Positions 22,201 through 50,092 of a DNA stretch of 64,000 nucleotides are shown here, in pieces. Below the pieces are notes generated by a model. It saw only the letters and a list, made by a program, of their open reading frames with translations. It searched no databases and was not told where the DNA came from. The position numbers and the translations under genes were made by a program. Source of the DNA: Heloderma charlesbogerti (lineage: Eukaryota > Chordata > Lepidosauria > Squamata > Helodermatidae); NCBI GenBank assembly GCA_026122225.1, contig JANEZZ010000404.1:992001-1056000 (forward strand). The letters run 5' to 3'. The stretch's first letter is position 1; the number at the start of each line of letters is the position of its first letter.

Positions 22201-22211
22201 AAGACAACTAA
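6980..22211 (+). CDS. AAGAB: AAGAB (p34), exons 2-10; exon 1 lies outside the window
   Basis: Nine exons splice in phase to 290 codons plus stop: 6980-7170, 11690-11786, 12602-12691, 13922-14005, 18528-18610, 19135-19228, 19463-19567, 21653-21702 and 22134-22211. All introns inside the window are GT-AG. Recognisable blocks are [66 protein letters not shown] and [20 protein letters not shown]. These match vertebrate AAGAB, a cytosolic protein of about 315 residues; the missing exon would supply about 25. The family has an N-terminal Rab-like pseudoGTPase fold and a C-terminal helical part. It acts as an assembly chaperone for the AP-1 gamma and AP-2 alpha adaptor subunits, and human haploinsufficiency causes punctate palmoplantar keratoderma. 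The middle, from exon 6 to exon 7, is divergent, as expected for a linker. No frameshift or stop is seen. Convergence with SMAD3 supports orthology. Confidence 0.96.
7551..7650. mobile_element. MITE-like repeat (family C), partial
   Basis: Contains GAGGGATGATGGAAGTTGCA and GGTTCCCCATCCCTGC, the right half of a palindromic family whose fuller copies lie at 15905-16045 and 49190-49312. Confidence 0.65.
7838..8054 (+). repeat. Tc1 left terminal inverted repeat
   Basis: Begins CAGTTATGTGAAAAAGAAAG and ends with the inner motif before CCTTA. It is the reverse complement of 9238-9454 with few mismatches. Confidence 0.94.
8104..9079 (-). pseudogene. Tc1-family transposase, frameshifted
   Basis: The start ([15 protein letters not shown]) at 9079 leads into a paired helix-turn-helix DNA-binding domain ([20 protein letters not shown], then the AT-hook-like GRPSKF). 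The catalytic DDE domain follows: first Asp in [11 protein letters not shown], second in DNDPKHTS, Glu in SPDLNPIE, plus the [11 protein letters not shown] block. Lesions: a frameshift at a ten-base T run (8698-8707, poly-A in coding sense), in-frame stops at 8385-8387 and 8352-8354, and another frameshift near 8300-8310. Intact family members are about 340 aa; the span here would code about 325. All three catalytic positions are still visible, which suggests moderate age. Confidence 0.93.
9238..9454 (-). repeat. Tc1 right terminal inverted repeat
   Basis: Ends CTTTTTCACATGACTG immediately before the TA duplication. It pairs with the left repeat along its whole length. Confidence 0.94.
9471..11189. 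other. AAGAB intron 2 remainder
   Basis: Apart from the LTR-like element at 9970-10540, no gene or recognised repeat is seen in this stretch. Confidence 0.6.
9970..10540. mobile_element. LTR-like or retroposed element bounded by 21-bp direct repeats
   Basis: A 571-bp segment is flanked by identical 21-bp copies (9949-9969 and 10541-10561, beginning GTGAGCCATGACTCC). Its ends form short inverted repeats (TTGTGAAGGTTT against AAAACCTTGACA), TG...CA as in LTRs. Inside are a TATA-like CTATAAAGAG near 10160 and purine-rich sequence. A solo LTR explains the ends, but its duplication should be 4-6 bp. The alternative is a non-LTR retroposition or a repair-mediated insertion. Confidence 0.5.
11190..11385 (-). 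mobile_element. tRNA-Ala-derived SINE
   Basis: The reverse strand begins GGGGCCGTAGCTCAGTGGAG and continues with a tRNA-like A box, a GGTTCGATCCCTGG-type B box and CATCTCCA, closely resembling tRNA-Ala. A SINE body then runs to the end that reads AACATAGGAAGCCACCTTAT on the + strand. Related pieces lie at 43290-43375, 53455-53600 and 60297-60480. Confidence 0.85.
11690..11786 (+). CDS. AAGAB: AAGAB exon 3
   Basis: The acceptor is TTTTCACAG and the donor is AAAATG|GTAAGG. The 97 bases encode [18 protein letters not shown] followed by [13 protein letters not shown], ending one base into a Gly codon. It follows a 4.5-kb intron holding the Tc1 element and the LTR-like element. Confidence 0.96.
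12602..12691 (+). CDS. AAGAB: AAGAB exon 4
   Basis: The acceptor is TGTTTTAG and the donor is GAGGATG|GTAAAT. The 90 bases encode [18 protein letters not shown] and then [11 protein letters not shown], in frame with exons 3 and 5 (phase 1 on both sides). Confidence 0.96.
13922..14005 (+). CDS. AAGAB: AAGAB exon 5
   Basis: A strong polypyrimidine tract (a run of nine C, then CTCCCCTG) precedes TTTAG; the donor is AAATG|GTATGT. The 84 bases encode [20 protein letters not shown] and then SNVVMKN, which is close to invariant in vertebrate AAGAB. Confidence 0.96.
14050..14137. repeat. Short palindromic repeat (family B)
   Basis: TTTACTCAGAAGTAAGCCCC then GTGTTCAGTGGGATTTACTT form a stem. It lies just upstream of the RTE fragment. 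Confidence 0.65.
14168..14400 (+). mobile_element. RTE-clade LINE, 3' end fragment
   Basis: The + strand encodes a decayed C-terminus ([30 protein letters not shown], then [14 protein letters not shown] stop). It aligns with the C-terminus of the BovB at 46887-48305 (LGKTEGKRRRGRQRMRW ... MVHGVTKSRTRLND). It ends in an AACAACAAAAC tail, as RTE elements do. A severely 5'-truncated copy. Confidence 0.8.
14401..15630. other. AAGAB intron 5, no feature seen
   Basis: No exon, repeat family or RNA gene recognised. Confidence 0.55.
15631..15872 (+). mobile_element. MIR/CORE-like tRNA-derived SINE
   Basis: The head reads AGCCAGTGTGGCGTGGCGGT with the B-box-like GGGTTCTAGTCCC. The body contains TGACTTTGGGCCAGTCAGTG and CCTACCTCACAAGATTGTTG, and the tail GGGATATAAATGTAATAAT. 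The body resembles the CORE/MIR consensus. Confidence 0.85.
15905..16045. mobile_element. MITE-like palindrome (family C)
   Basis: GCCCTCCAGGTGTTTTGACC...CTACAACTCCCATCAGCC pairs with GGGATGATGGAACTTATAGG...AACATCTGGTGGCC and ends near CCACCCCTGC. Other copies: 7551-7650, 16457-16540, 24176-24290, 49190-49312 and a part at 56295-56362. Confidence 0.75.
16206..16456 (-). mobile_element. MIR/CORE-like SINE (reverse) with a CA-repeat tail
   Basis: The + strand shows AGCAACCCTGTGAGGTAGG and GGCCACCCAGTGAGCATGG, then the reverse of the tRNA-like head (TTGAACCCAGCTCTTCCCAG, CAACACTCTAGCC). The 3' tail has grown into the CA microsatellite. Confidence 0.8.
16229..16276. repeat. (CA)n microsatellite
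   Basis: An uninterrupted CA run of about 20 units after TACATACATA, at the SINE tail. Likely length-polymorphic. Confidence 0.95.
16457..16540. mobile_element. MITE-like repeat (family C), partial
   Basis: Contains ATGTTGGACTGCAATTCCTA and TCATCCCCAGC followed by a decayed right arm (GACATCTGTGGGCACCAGG). Confidence 0.6.
16540..18480. other. GC-rich, repeat-poor block in AAGAB intron 5
   Basis: By eye this is markedly richer in G+C and CpG than its surroundings, with clusters such as CCGACCATCCGGCAC and AAAGCCGCCGCCCCCGC. No AAGAB exon falls here, and no frame resembles a known protein. Several open frames exist, as expected in GC-rich DNA. It could be a CpG island or intragenic promoter, or just a local GC shift. 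Confidence 0.55.
17337..17408. repeat. 18-bp minisatellite, four copies
   Basis: Four head-to-tail copies of GGCCCTCAATGGCTGTGT; the last has one substitution (ACTGG for AATGG). It lies within the GC-rich block. The 18-bp period keeps frames open, which explains spurious repetitive ORFs on both strands. Confidence 0.95.
18528..18610 (+). CDS. AAGAB: AAGAB exon 6
   Basis: The acceptor is CTTTTCAG and the donor is CCAGAA|GTAAAC. The 83 bases encode a variable segment ([20 protein letters not shown], then SEENDAPE) and restore phase 0. The donor is inferred: read-through would hit TAA 18 bases later, and only a cut at 18610 keeps exon 7 in frame. This is the variable linker of the family. Confidence 0.88.
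19135..19228 (+). CDS. AAGAB: AAGAB exon 7
   Basis: The acceptor is TCTCTCCCAG and the donor is GCTG|GTGAGA. The 94 bases encode a Pro/Ala/Asp-rich, low-conservation segment ([20 protein letters not shown] and onward) ending one base into the Asp codon that starts exon 8. Called from position, phase and resemblance to the acidic linker in other vertebrates. Confidence 0.85.
19463..19567 (+). CDS. AAGAB: AAGAB exon 8
   Basis: The acceptor is CTTCTTGTAG and the donor is ATGAAAG|GTACTC. The 105 bases encode [20 protein letters not shown] and then [15 protein letters not shown], a highly conserved helical region. Confidence 0.96.
21653..21702 (+). CDS. AAGAB: AAGAB exon 9
   Basis: The acceptor is CATCCTTGCAG and the donor is GAAAAG|GTGAGG. 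This short 50-base exon encodes (E)[16 protein letters not shown] and ends in phase 0. It is too short for ordinary ORF scanning and was identified by family match. Confidence 0.95.
22134..22211 (+). CDS. AAGAB: AAGAB exon 10 (terminal coding exon)
   Basis: The acceptor is GATTTATAG. It encodes [20 protein letters not shown] and then SDEDN, with a TAA stop at 22209-22211. The acidic C-terminus SSDE(D/E) is typical of the family. Confidence 0.97.
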   Translation, partial: VAKAFWMAIGGDRDEIEGLSSDEDN

Positions 22212-23740
22212 AGCCTACAGGATGGTGTGTTGCGGAGCGGATGGAGATTATTGTGTTGCAAGTACCAGCAGTTGTTGGTTGCCATAATTTTTCTTTGACA
22301 AAGGCCTGGTTTTTTGCAGTTGGTGCAGAGACTCAAGAGGCTATTCCTTGCTTATTTCATGTGCCACCACATTGAAAAGTAGACGGCTCAGTTTTGTTTC
22401 CTTGCCTGGATTTGGCGATGGGAACATAAGCGATCTAGGCAACAAAGCAGCAGATGTGTTCTGATGATCCTGTTGCATCTCTGACCATATAATGGCTCAG
22501 AGCAAACACAAAGAGCTGCATAGCACCTCCTTGCAACGGTCTCCTTTGTGTGCCATGCCCCCCCCCCCATTCATTTGTCTTCATTTCAAAGCAGAGACCA
22601 AGATCCGAGTTGGGGGCAGGGGGAAGAGGAGTCTTGATCTCTCTGGAATTACTTACACAGGAAGGAGAAGCCCTGTGCCAGAATGGTAACTTGCATAGGC
22701 TAAAACATATTTTGGATTTTATTTTGAATATTTATCAACTTATTGTCATGGCAGGTGTGAAAAAGACATGTTTTTGAGTGGGCCCTGTCTTCCCCCTCCT
22801 CTGGCAGCTGAAAAATACATGGCAATAGCAGGCAGGAAGGGAAAAATCATGCATCGCTCTAATCATACGTTTTGACATGCCTAGTTGGCTTTCAAGTAAT
22901 TTGCCCCTGTGACTATGGGCATTGGCTACCAGCTCTCTGTAACTTGTACAAGTTAAGTGAGAAAATATACTTTAGAGGTTGAATGTGGAGAATTGCAATT
23001 CTCACCTTGATTTAAAGAATGACACAGAGGGCAGTTACTTCTGCAATTCTTGTGTTCGCAAATGGAGCATTTTACTACTCAACACGGGTAGGGGTTGGGG
23101 GAGGCTCTCTGAGAGGAGGCTGAAAGACCACCACAAATCTGTCTTGGCTCTCGATGTGCGTGAGTGTGATGTTCACACCTCAAATCTCTACCAGCCTAGA
23201 GAGAGTAGGATTAGAGTGCTGCTGCACTCAATGGTTCTTATGCATAAGCAGGTTTAGCCAGATTGCAGTCTTGAGTAGTTGTTTGGGGCAAAATGCTATG
23301 TATACATCCCCCAAGAGGGGTACTTTATCTCTGACCAATCAATGTCTGAACATAATGATCCATTATACTGGAACAAAGGAATCTTACTGCTCTTGGTATA
23401 AGCATCTTTCCAATCAGTTGAAGCACTTTAAACCTTAAAGAATCCAGTTAAAATTTAAGTGTGGGTGGAAACTGCATCCAGTTCAGTTTGTAAAAATGGT
23501 GGTTTTCTTTTCTCCTTTTGAAGTAGATTCAGGCCACAATCCACTGGGAAATGTCCCTGCAAAAGGAAGAACACAGTTCTTGCATAGCTTCAGTTCATCA
23601 CAGGGGCTTACATAGAAGAGCTTTGCCATAGTTGATGGCCTAGGCAGTCATGGACAAACGCAGCAAAAGCCTGCTGTACCCTTTTTTCTCTTGTGTACTA
23701 TAAATGGGCCAAATAAAGTCTGCTTAAAATACAGCCTCCT
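22212..23740 (+). other. AAGAB: AAGAB 3' untranslated region
   Basis: The roughly 1.5 kb after the stop contains no recognised repeat and ends just after the AATAAA at 23712-23717; a SINE begins about 100 bases further on. The exact cleavage site is inferred. Confidence 0.7.
23712..23717 (+). promoter_or_regulatory. AAGAB polyadenylation signal
   Basis: Canonical AATAAA, the first convincing signal downstream of the stop, followed by a T-rich stretch. Cleavage is expected within about 10-30 bases. Confidence 0.65.
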
Positions 23741-23846
23741 GCATGGTACTTTTCCATCATTATCTCTCCCTTTGAAGTCTCAGGATGTAGCCTGGGCTTG
23801 GAGCAGCACAACTAAAACTTGACCCACTTGCAAGCTTTGCCAGTAT

Positions 23847-24052
23847 GGTGTAGGGGTTAAGAGTGTTGGACTGGGACTTCGGCGACCCGGGTTCTAGTCT
23901 GCGCTCAGTGATGTAGCTCACTGGGTCACTTTGGGCCAGTCACGGACTCTCAGGCTCTCAGGTTGTTATGAGGATAAAAATGGAGAGGAGGATCATATAA
24001 GCTACCTTGGGTTCCTTGCAAGAGGAAAATAAGGCAGGATATAAATGAAATA
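23847..24052 (+). mobile_element. MIR/CORE-like tRNA-derived SINE
   Basis: The head reads GCCAGTATGGTGTAGGGGTT with the B-box-like GGGTTCTAGTC; the body has CACTTTGGGCCAGTCACGG and the tail GGCAGGATATAAATGAAA. It lies just downstream of the AAGAB poly(A) signal. Confidence 0.85.
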
Positions 24053-24125
24053 CGTATCTTTATTTCATTTCTATACCGCCCAATAGCTGAAGCTCTCTGG
24101 GGGGTTCACAAAAATTAATAGCGAA
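24053..24125 (-). mobile_element. L2-like LINE 3' end fragment
   Basis: The reverse strand reads AGAGAGCTTCAGCTATTGGG then CGGTATAGAAATGAAATAAA, a typical reptilian L2-type 3' terminus. Confidence 0.65.
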
Positions 24126-24175
24126 GGAGAAATTGAGGGAGAATGAGCAAGGCGATTGCAGCCCAGGGAAGACTT

Positions 24176-24290
24176 TGACTGTCAGCCTACAGCTCCCATC
24201 AACTCCAGCTAGCAAGGCCAATGGTGAGGGATGATGGGAGCTATAGGGCAAAACAACTGGAGAGACCCAGGTTGTGCGAGGCTGGTCTAA
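24176..24290. mobile_element. MITE-like repeat (family C)
   Basis: Contains CCTACAGCTCCCATCAACTC and GAGGGATGATGGGAGCTATA as opposed arms. Confidence 0.7.
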
Positions 24291-25434
24291 AGCAAGGGGG
24301 TGGGGTTAGAAGACAAGGAGAGGAGTATAATGTAGGCGTATATAATTATGAATGAATACATGGTACAAAGAACCTTCTTCCCACTCATACAACTCACTGA
24401 GTTGAGTAGTGATAGGTTTGGGACTGACAAAAGGTGGCAGTACACACAGTGCATAGTGAGGTAGGGATTCTAAAGATGCAGAGCAGGGATGGAGAATCTC
24501 CACAGATTCCTCCAGGGGTTCCCTGGAAGAATCCCCACTGTTCTCTCGGATGGAAAAATCACAGTGGGGTGTAGGCGCACGCGAAACCAGGGATGTGGTT
24601 GTTGGCCGAGCCTTCTTTGGTGTGCCTCTCACGCCCTGGGTGGAGGTGGCAAGAAGCACACACAGCAGGTGCCCAGCGTGGCTGGTGTGCGCTGGCTTCG
24701 TCTGTGGACAGGCCCCTCGTGGTTCCCACTGGGGATGGCGCTAGCGTGGAGAAAGGGACTCCATCGAGAGAGGCTGCTTTCTGTGCTTCGCTCCACACAG
24801 AGGACGGCAGAACGGGTGGCGTAGGGGTCATGTCAGGAGGCCTGGCTGTACCACAGCATCCAACCTACAGGGGACAAGCCCTGCATCCCCAGCACGAGTG
24901 GTCAGCAGGGTTGTGGAGAGAGGCCCTTCCGGAGTAGCCAAGGCTGGTGGAGCCTGTGGCGGCCACCAGAGGGGAAGAGTCAGTTCCCAAAGCAAGTTTG
25001 GAATGCCCCCCCAGCATCAAGGAGAACAGGAATACATGGTAAACCATCTCCTTTTTAGTTAAAATTGTCTTTGTCATCATCTGCAAAGAGTAGTTAGGGC
25101 TTGTTCTCCAGTTTCTTGCATTTATTTTGAGCACAATTTGTCCTAAAACTACCTTGGTGGTACAAGTTGCTCTAACTTCTAAAAAAACAAAGCAGAAGGT
25201 CTGACCATGTGTTTAGTCCAGCCATTAGGAAGGTCTCACTTGAATTACCTGAACAATCGAGGCAGGCTGTGTTCACACAAGGGATTAACAATTCGCATTT
25301 CACAGCTAACCAACCTGCATTTCAGCAGGAGCAGGTCTCCAGCTCAGCCCTCTTTTCAACCTGGCCTCTCCTGGCTGAAGCTGCTGCCCCATTATGGGCC
25401 TAGGTGTCACTTTAATTCAAAAGCTCTTCTAAGG
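24291..25434. other. Intergenic interval between AAGAB and SMAD3 3' ends
   Basis: No gene recognised. A possible second SMAD3 poly(A) signal (TTTATT on +, AATAAA on -) lies at 25121-25126, so a longer SMAD3 transcript could extend into this interval. Confidence 0.6.
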
Positions 25435-28400
25435 AGTAGAGGGATCATTAGAAGTTTATTAGGATGACAAAAACAGAACTTACAAGTTTCACATAAGAAA
25501 TATGAGGGCAAGGATGTTATAGGCTTTTGATTAAAAAAAAAAAAAAAAGCTTAAGCTAAAGACCCCTAGATGACAGACAAAGGTTCATTAATACACAGTC
25601 TCAGGTATAAAATAAGTAGAAAATAAACACTGGATGCAAACCATTTCACATGAGCTAGAGATAAACTGTTTCTCCTCAAGATCTCAACTACCTTTGTCTA
25701 AAGATGACATATATGCGGACCTTGAAGAACACTGCAGCATCCTACAATGAGTCACTACTAATTGCAGGGGAATGGATGGGAAAAGGTGAACCAAACCATT
25801 ACTCAGATCGTGTTTGATTGCTAAACAAACGGTCTCAAATACTCAGAATCCTTGGAGTATGGCGAGTAATGGCTCATCTACATGAAGATGTTAACTACAA
25901 AGCAAGACAATGCGTAGAAGACTGTTATGACCCAACCATTATTCATTATTCATTTCAATTAGGTTAGCAGAGAATCTATTCAACCATCCTGATAATAGAG
26001 GATACATAATAGCAGCACTTGGTGTATTGTACCAAGAATAAGTAATTTATCAAATGTTTCAGACTGGGGTGAGGGCACAATCCAACCCAGGTTAACCCAG
26101 GTTAACTACTTTTCCATTGTGGTTGGAATATGCACATGTTTAACTCTCCCGTTTCTGTCAATGAGATGTAAAAGTGCTTAACTATAACTGGATTGCGCCA
26201 TTTGTCTCTTCTGTTCTTGAGTTCTGCTGTTAGTTACTGTCGAAATACAGCTCCATCAGTAGGTTTTTTTTTAATACTACCCCAAATTAAGTCTTCAAAT
26301 CTTCAACCTCAAGATGTTACGTTTAGAAAAAAAATTAAATATCTGATCCAATCTGACTACTAAAAGAAGTTACATAAATAAGGAAATATATAAAGCTATA
26401 TTAAACATAAGCACACAGCTCAAAATTGACTACTCTATAAAAAGGGCTAATAATTTCTCACTCTACCCTAGAAAAGTTCTAAGTTCTGACACTATCTGCC
26501 CCTTTCTGACCCTGTGTGCCTCTTAAAGATCTAGGAGTGAGAACAACCATCATGCTGTTGATGTCCCTATCACAACTGCGCCTGCATCCTGCCTGTTTAG
26601 TCCAATCGTAAACTGACATCAGATGGTGGCAGATATGAATGTTGTTTGGCTTGTCGCAAGCCTTTGCTGGAGAGCTCACACACGCCTGCTCCAGACCACT
26701 TCTCCAACTGCCACATTTATTCAGCCACGGGCCTGTTTCCAACTCCTGCAAGTTATTGCTGCTAATTTAAATTCTACAGCACAGGCCTTAACTCTACAGC
26801 AAGCTAAATGCCAAAAATACACACTGCAAGTTGGTTCAATACGTTAATTAAAAAACAAAACGAAAAAATAATAGTTTCACCACAGTCACTAAAAAAGAAA
26901 AAGTCAAGACTATCTGGGTATGCCTGCCAGCAGCCGTATAAAGACAAGGACAAGTGGAAGAGTCAAAGGGCCAGCTAATGACTCGATAACTGGTAACAAA
27001 AGACCAAGGGCTCCTCATAGGGTAGCCAAGGAGCACAGCCGAAAGGCGGAGATTCCAGTATGGACACACACACAATCTGGTAGCATACCCTGGTGCTACA
27101 TATCCAAGACCTGTACAAGTTAACACTTTAAAAGCCACATTGACAACACCCCCTGTCACCCTTTTAGCGTGAGGGCAGAGCTTCATTTCAGCCAGGGCCC
27201 TGCCCCAGGACATAACTTAAAAGCCAAGAGCACACACAGTCATTGCTAACAGGCCCCTGAACATGTGTGCGGTTCATTTCACGAAGCCACCGGGGTCAGC
27301 ACGCATGCCTCTCATTTTACGAGCTAAATGTGGCACATGGACGTTACAGACTACAATAAGCAAGGCCCAAGTGCTTACGATTTCCTCCCAATTAGTGTCA
27401 AACAGGCATATTTAAGACAAAAGTAGGGTACTGCATTTCAAGGGAAGCAGAAATTTATCCTATGCAGCAGCCACATGAAAAGCACACCATGCAGTCACCC
27501 TATTTCAGTGCTTTCAATGAGCCCCCACTTGATCACAGGTCTCCCCTACTGCCATACGGCACCCCACTCATTTCAGATGAGGAAGCAGCACTACATTCCA
27601 TTGACATAAACTGAAAGGGCAAGCAAAGAAAAGGAGGGGCTACCACAAGACTCAAGGCAGTACCTCAGAGTTTATCATTTGGGAAGTACTGAACAATGTC
27701 TCTTGTACTCACTTTATGTGGATGTCTGATCAAACTATCACTTAGGCTGGACAAAGCTTTTCCACACAAAAGTGTGCTCTCCCTTTTTTTAAAAGCACCT
27801 TTGTGCCACTCTAGACCTATCAGAATTATGGAATAATTAAGTCTCTAAAGTGCAGTTCCAGCCCAGACAAGGCAGTTGCAAGCTTCTGTATTCTGTGCAG
27901 CTTTTACATGGCATGTGCTTGTTTTGCAACCCCTATCTTAATTATTTCAGGCAGCAAGCATGGGATCTGAAGAATTCTGCATGTGGCACTTAAGCTTGCA
28001 TTTTTTTAATCTGCGGAATAAAATCTGTACGTCCTGCACTGATCTGAAAGGGGCCGCATGGTCTTCTGCAGAAGAGGGAGGCCCTTTCATTTGCTGGTGC
28101 AGGGGAAGGGGTCTCCTGACATGGTACCTATCTCTCCAACATATCCACAGCTGCAAGAGAGGAGGAAACCTCTTCCTACTCTGCTACTTCCCTGTGCCCA
28201 GTGCCCACCCACCCTTCATGGGAGTTGTGTTCTAGCAGGTGGGCACCAAGACCAGGGAAACAGCATGGGAGGGGAAGCCACAGTTGAGTCTCCTTTTCAG
28301 GCATCATTTCCAGGTTGCTATCTGGCAACCACTAGCAAGGCACACGGAGCTCCTGGACTGGTTGCAAGGATGCAATTCAGAGAAAGTTAAGTGCACTTGA

Positions 28401-31400
28401 GTAAATTTTGCTAGATTGCACCCTGTATCTGGAAACTAAAATCTCATTATTTTTCTTTAAAAGCGACTAATAAAAGATCAACTTAGGATGTTTATATATA
28501 ACCCCCTCCCCAAAGCAGGATTTAGTGTAGGTTTTTTAACGGCACAAAAGGCTCACGGAAGATCCCCTGAAAAAAGCTTATTCCCATCAATAGGCCAGAT
28601 GAGGGCAAAAGTTATACTGAAAGGATCTGAGCCTTTAAAACCCATTTAGGTACTTTTGAGAATCTCACTAAACATTTGAGTTCTTTTAGTTGGATGTGAA
28701 GAGTATCAGCCACATCTATTAAAACCACAACAACTTTTTCATGGAAGTTGTGGTTGTGCTGCATACCCTGCTGTGGTAAAGGACCACTTGCATTCTGAGG
28801 AAATGGGAGATTTGCCTCCCTGCCCTTTTTAGGGGCACTTCCCATAAGATAAAAGTTTCCTAGAGGAACAGCACTGATACAGGAAACTGTGCACATCCTG
28901 CATGTACCTGACCACGCATCTCTTTTGCTAGATGTACAGACTGTGGGAAGCCTTCATTGGCTGTGAGTGGGTTCACATGGGGTGAGAGAGACACACGTAG
29001 GTTAATGACAAATAATTGTGTACATGTGATTTCCTACACAGACAGAAGAGATATCCATGAAGGAGATCTGGCTCATGTGAAGTGTTCCTGAGAAGCTGCT
29101 CAGTTACATACATGCAGGCTGGAAAGAGAAGGCCTCTATGACAGTTCTTGAATGTTGAAGGTTTCTTCTATTACTGATTCCTGCAGACTGTAATGGGAGC
29201 CTGTTTACCCAATCCCTTGGGAAATGAATATAGTATCAAAGGCAGAATAAGATACATAAGACAGATCCATGAAGACCACACCATCCAGTTATGAATGGCT
29301 ATATCTACCAGATGCTACAACTATAGCACATAGGTTTATTAAAACGAGTAGTCCCACTGCGTTTAGTGGCATTGTAGTGTCTCAGGTAAAGAACAGATGA
29401 TAAAAGAAATGGAATTCCCTGATCCAGAAGTTTTGTTTCCATTATGACATACCTGCCTGTTCTAAAAGTATCCAAGGGCCCATGCTCCGACAAGCCCACT
29501 GGAGCCTAGAGTGGCTATTCAACTCAATTTGTACAGCAGCTCAAGCTAAAATATTTCAACATGGGCAAATACAAGATCTGCATGACTCAATTCAGCGTCA
29601 TTTTGAAAAAGCGGGCAAAGCATGTCTTTAGATTGACTACTCTCCGTAGCCACAAATGTTACAACAGAATACTGTAGAAATGTTTCCTCTCCCTGAATTA
29701 GCCAAACCGTCTCTGGAAAACAGCCTTCCCTCTGAACATTCAAAGACTCTGCTGTATGATTTCTCATCACAAGGCCTGTAAGAAGTGGCCAAACTCTATA
29801 CTGCCCTCTTGATTTTTTTTTTAGGCACACATGCAGGTGAACCTTTTAGGGTAATGTTCTATAACTCTACAGTCTTAAGACTGCTGTTGCATTCCCATGT
29901 TTGCCAAAGGAAACCACCTATCTGGCAATTATTTTTTTTGTAGCAAAAGCAGCTGGGTTTAAAATATTTCTCAAGGCCCCCATTTCTGCTACTGCATACA
30001 ATCCAAATAGGAACCTCTTCTGTGCAAAGTCCTCCCATTACTTAACTGGATTCTTGCAAATTCCCATTCCCAACAGTGAAGTCTTGTGAAGGGCAGGTTT
30101 GCAGTGCATTACAGATGGTGAGGAGCAATTTCTGTTTCAGCAGGGTGAGAGGCAGACATATGACTTAATTCAATATGTAAAAACATTAAACTATAACTGA
30201 AATGGTATCTATCATATTGCATAGGCACATAATTCATTTAACACATTTTAAAACAGCTCCTTGAGTCATTGTGCAGTGGCCACAAGGTGTTTCTCAGCTG
30301 CAGTGTTCAAGAGATTGGCTGCTCTGGGCTTGGGGGGCGGGGGGAGAAATCTTGAAAATCTCCTAGAAATGTGATTTAAGAGCCTGCACATTCTCGAGCC
30401 TATTGCAGGTCCTGGCTGGGCAATGATAATCTCCTTTCTGGATTCGATCAAGAAAGTCACCACACTGTTTTTGTCCTCACAATCAAGAATACTGGCCACC
30501 GTGCACACACAAACCTGCCATTCTAACAGGGCAGTAAGACTGAATCTGTTGACAGCTCATAAATCACTGAGAACCAAAAATGTATTGTCAGGTAATCTTG
30601 GAATCGCATGGTGGTCAGACATGCATTTCTTACCAAGGACTGACATCACCTGTCCTAGGCAGAGGAAAAGAAACGTTTTCGTGGGAGAGTCCAGTGACCA
30701 AGGGAATACAAGGCCATCGCAATGGCTGCACAATGTCCCACCCTTGGCTGAACTTGTCGTTAACCTCCCTTGTCCCAGCTCTTCTCCCTTCTAGCTGAGC
30801 CTTTGATGGTCAGCCCCTTAAAGCAGGACTGGTTAGCTCCCTTCCTGGAGGTCTCTGCTACTGAATCCTCAGAACCCTTAAAGCAATCTTTAAAAGTTAA
30901 GATGGCACATCAGGAGGACAACACAGGAGATATGCAAAGTTAATGCAAAATGCATCCCCCCAGGTTTGGCAAGTGCCAAACGTCTCCACAGGAAGTGGCA
31001 AGATCTCACCGTGATAAGCAACTCTAAGCGAAAGAAAAAAGCAACAAGAAAACATGGTCTGATGTGAGATGAGGTGGTGGTCTGTGTGCTTTACAGTTAA
31101 TCCCCCCTGTGAGACCACTGCGACAACAGTACAATTCATGCTTTCCATGCTGCAGGAAGTAAGAGATTCCTCCTCTTGGGGCAATGCTTCTTCATTTAAT
31201 TCCAACTCTGTTCCCTCCCCCACCTGTCGCTACAGATTTCAATCCAAAATGCCTTCCTCACCTCCTGCAAATGGTCTAGCAGAGATGCGCCCAGCAAGGG
31301 GAAATGCAGGCACAGAAGCAAACACTTAAAAAGGAATGCTGGAAGAGGCCTCGGTCCTTCCTGAGCTGCACCACCTGGGACCAGGTGGATCGTCTCTAAC

Positions 31401-31873
31401 AAAGTGGGGGTGGGGGGAGAGAAGAAGACTCCTTCCTCGCTCTTTCCCACCCTGAGAACTGCTGTTAAGAGCAATTATGTACACACAGAGCCCCAACACA
31501 TGTTGCAGAGCCTTGGCAGGGAGAGTCACCCCAAACAGGCCTTGCGCCACTAAACTGGAAATCCGAGTTGGTGGTGCATCAACATGCCTTCTATAATGGT
31601 CCAAAGTATTACTACGACTGAAGTGCCAACAATTTGGACCAGATCTGTCAAACGCTGCTACTGCATTCATTTCAACGGTGCCGGAACAACGTCTTTCACT
31701 AGGCAGGATTGGGCCTTGGAAGATGTATGGCCCCAAGCCCAAATGCTCGTTTTCAATGTTACCAGTTATTCAGACAGACAGGTAAATTCTTAGGTAAGGG
31801 ACTGACTTATTTTGTTCTTTGCCAGAAGTTAAACAGATTCTACTTTAAAGGCTTGGCTTTTGCCTCAGCCTCT
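25435..31873 (-). other. SMAD3: SMAD3 3' untranslated region (inferred extent)
   Basis: About 6.4 kb downstream of the SMAD3 stop contains no recognisable interspersed repeat, in contrast to the repeat-dense introns. Such depletion is typical of a long conserved 3'UTR, and mammalian SMAD3 has a 3'UTR of several kilobases. It contains an A-run (25533-25548) and AT-rich stretches. The proposed end is set by AATAAA on the - strand at 25455-25460. Confidence 0.65.
25455..25460 (-). promoter_or_regulatory. Candidate SMAD3 polyadenylation signal
   Basis: TTTATT on + reads AATAAA on -. An alternative signal is at 25121-25126. Neither is proven from sequence alone. Confidence 0.5.
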
Positions 31874-50092
<18,219 letters not shown>

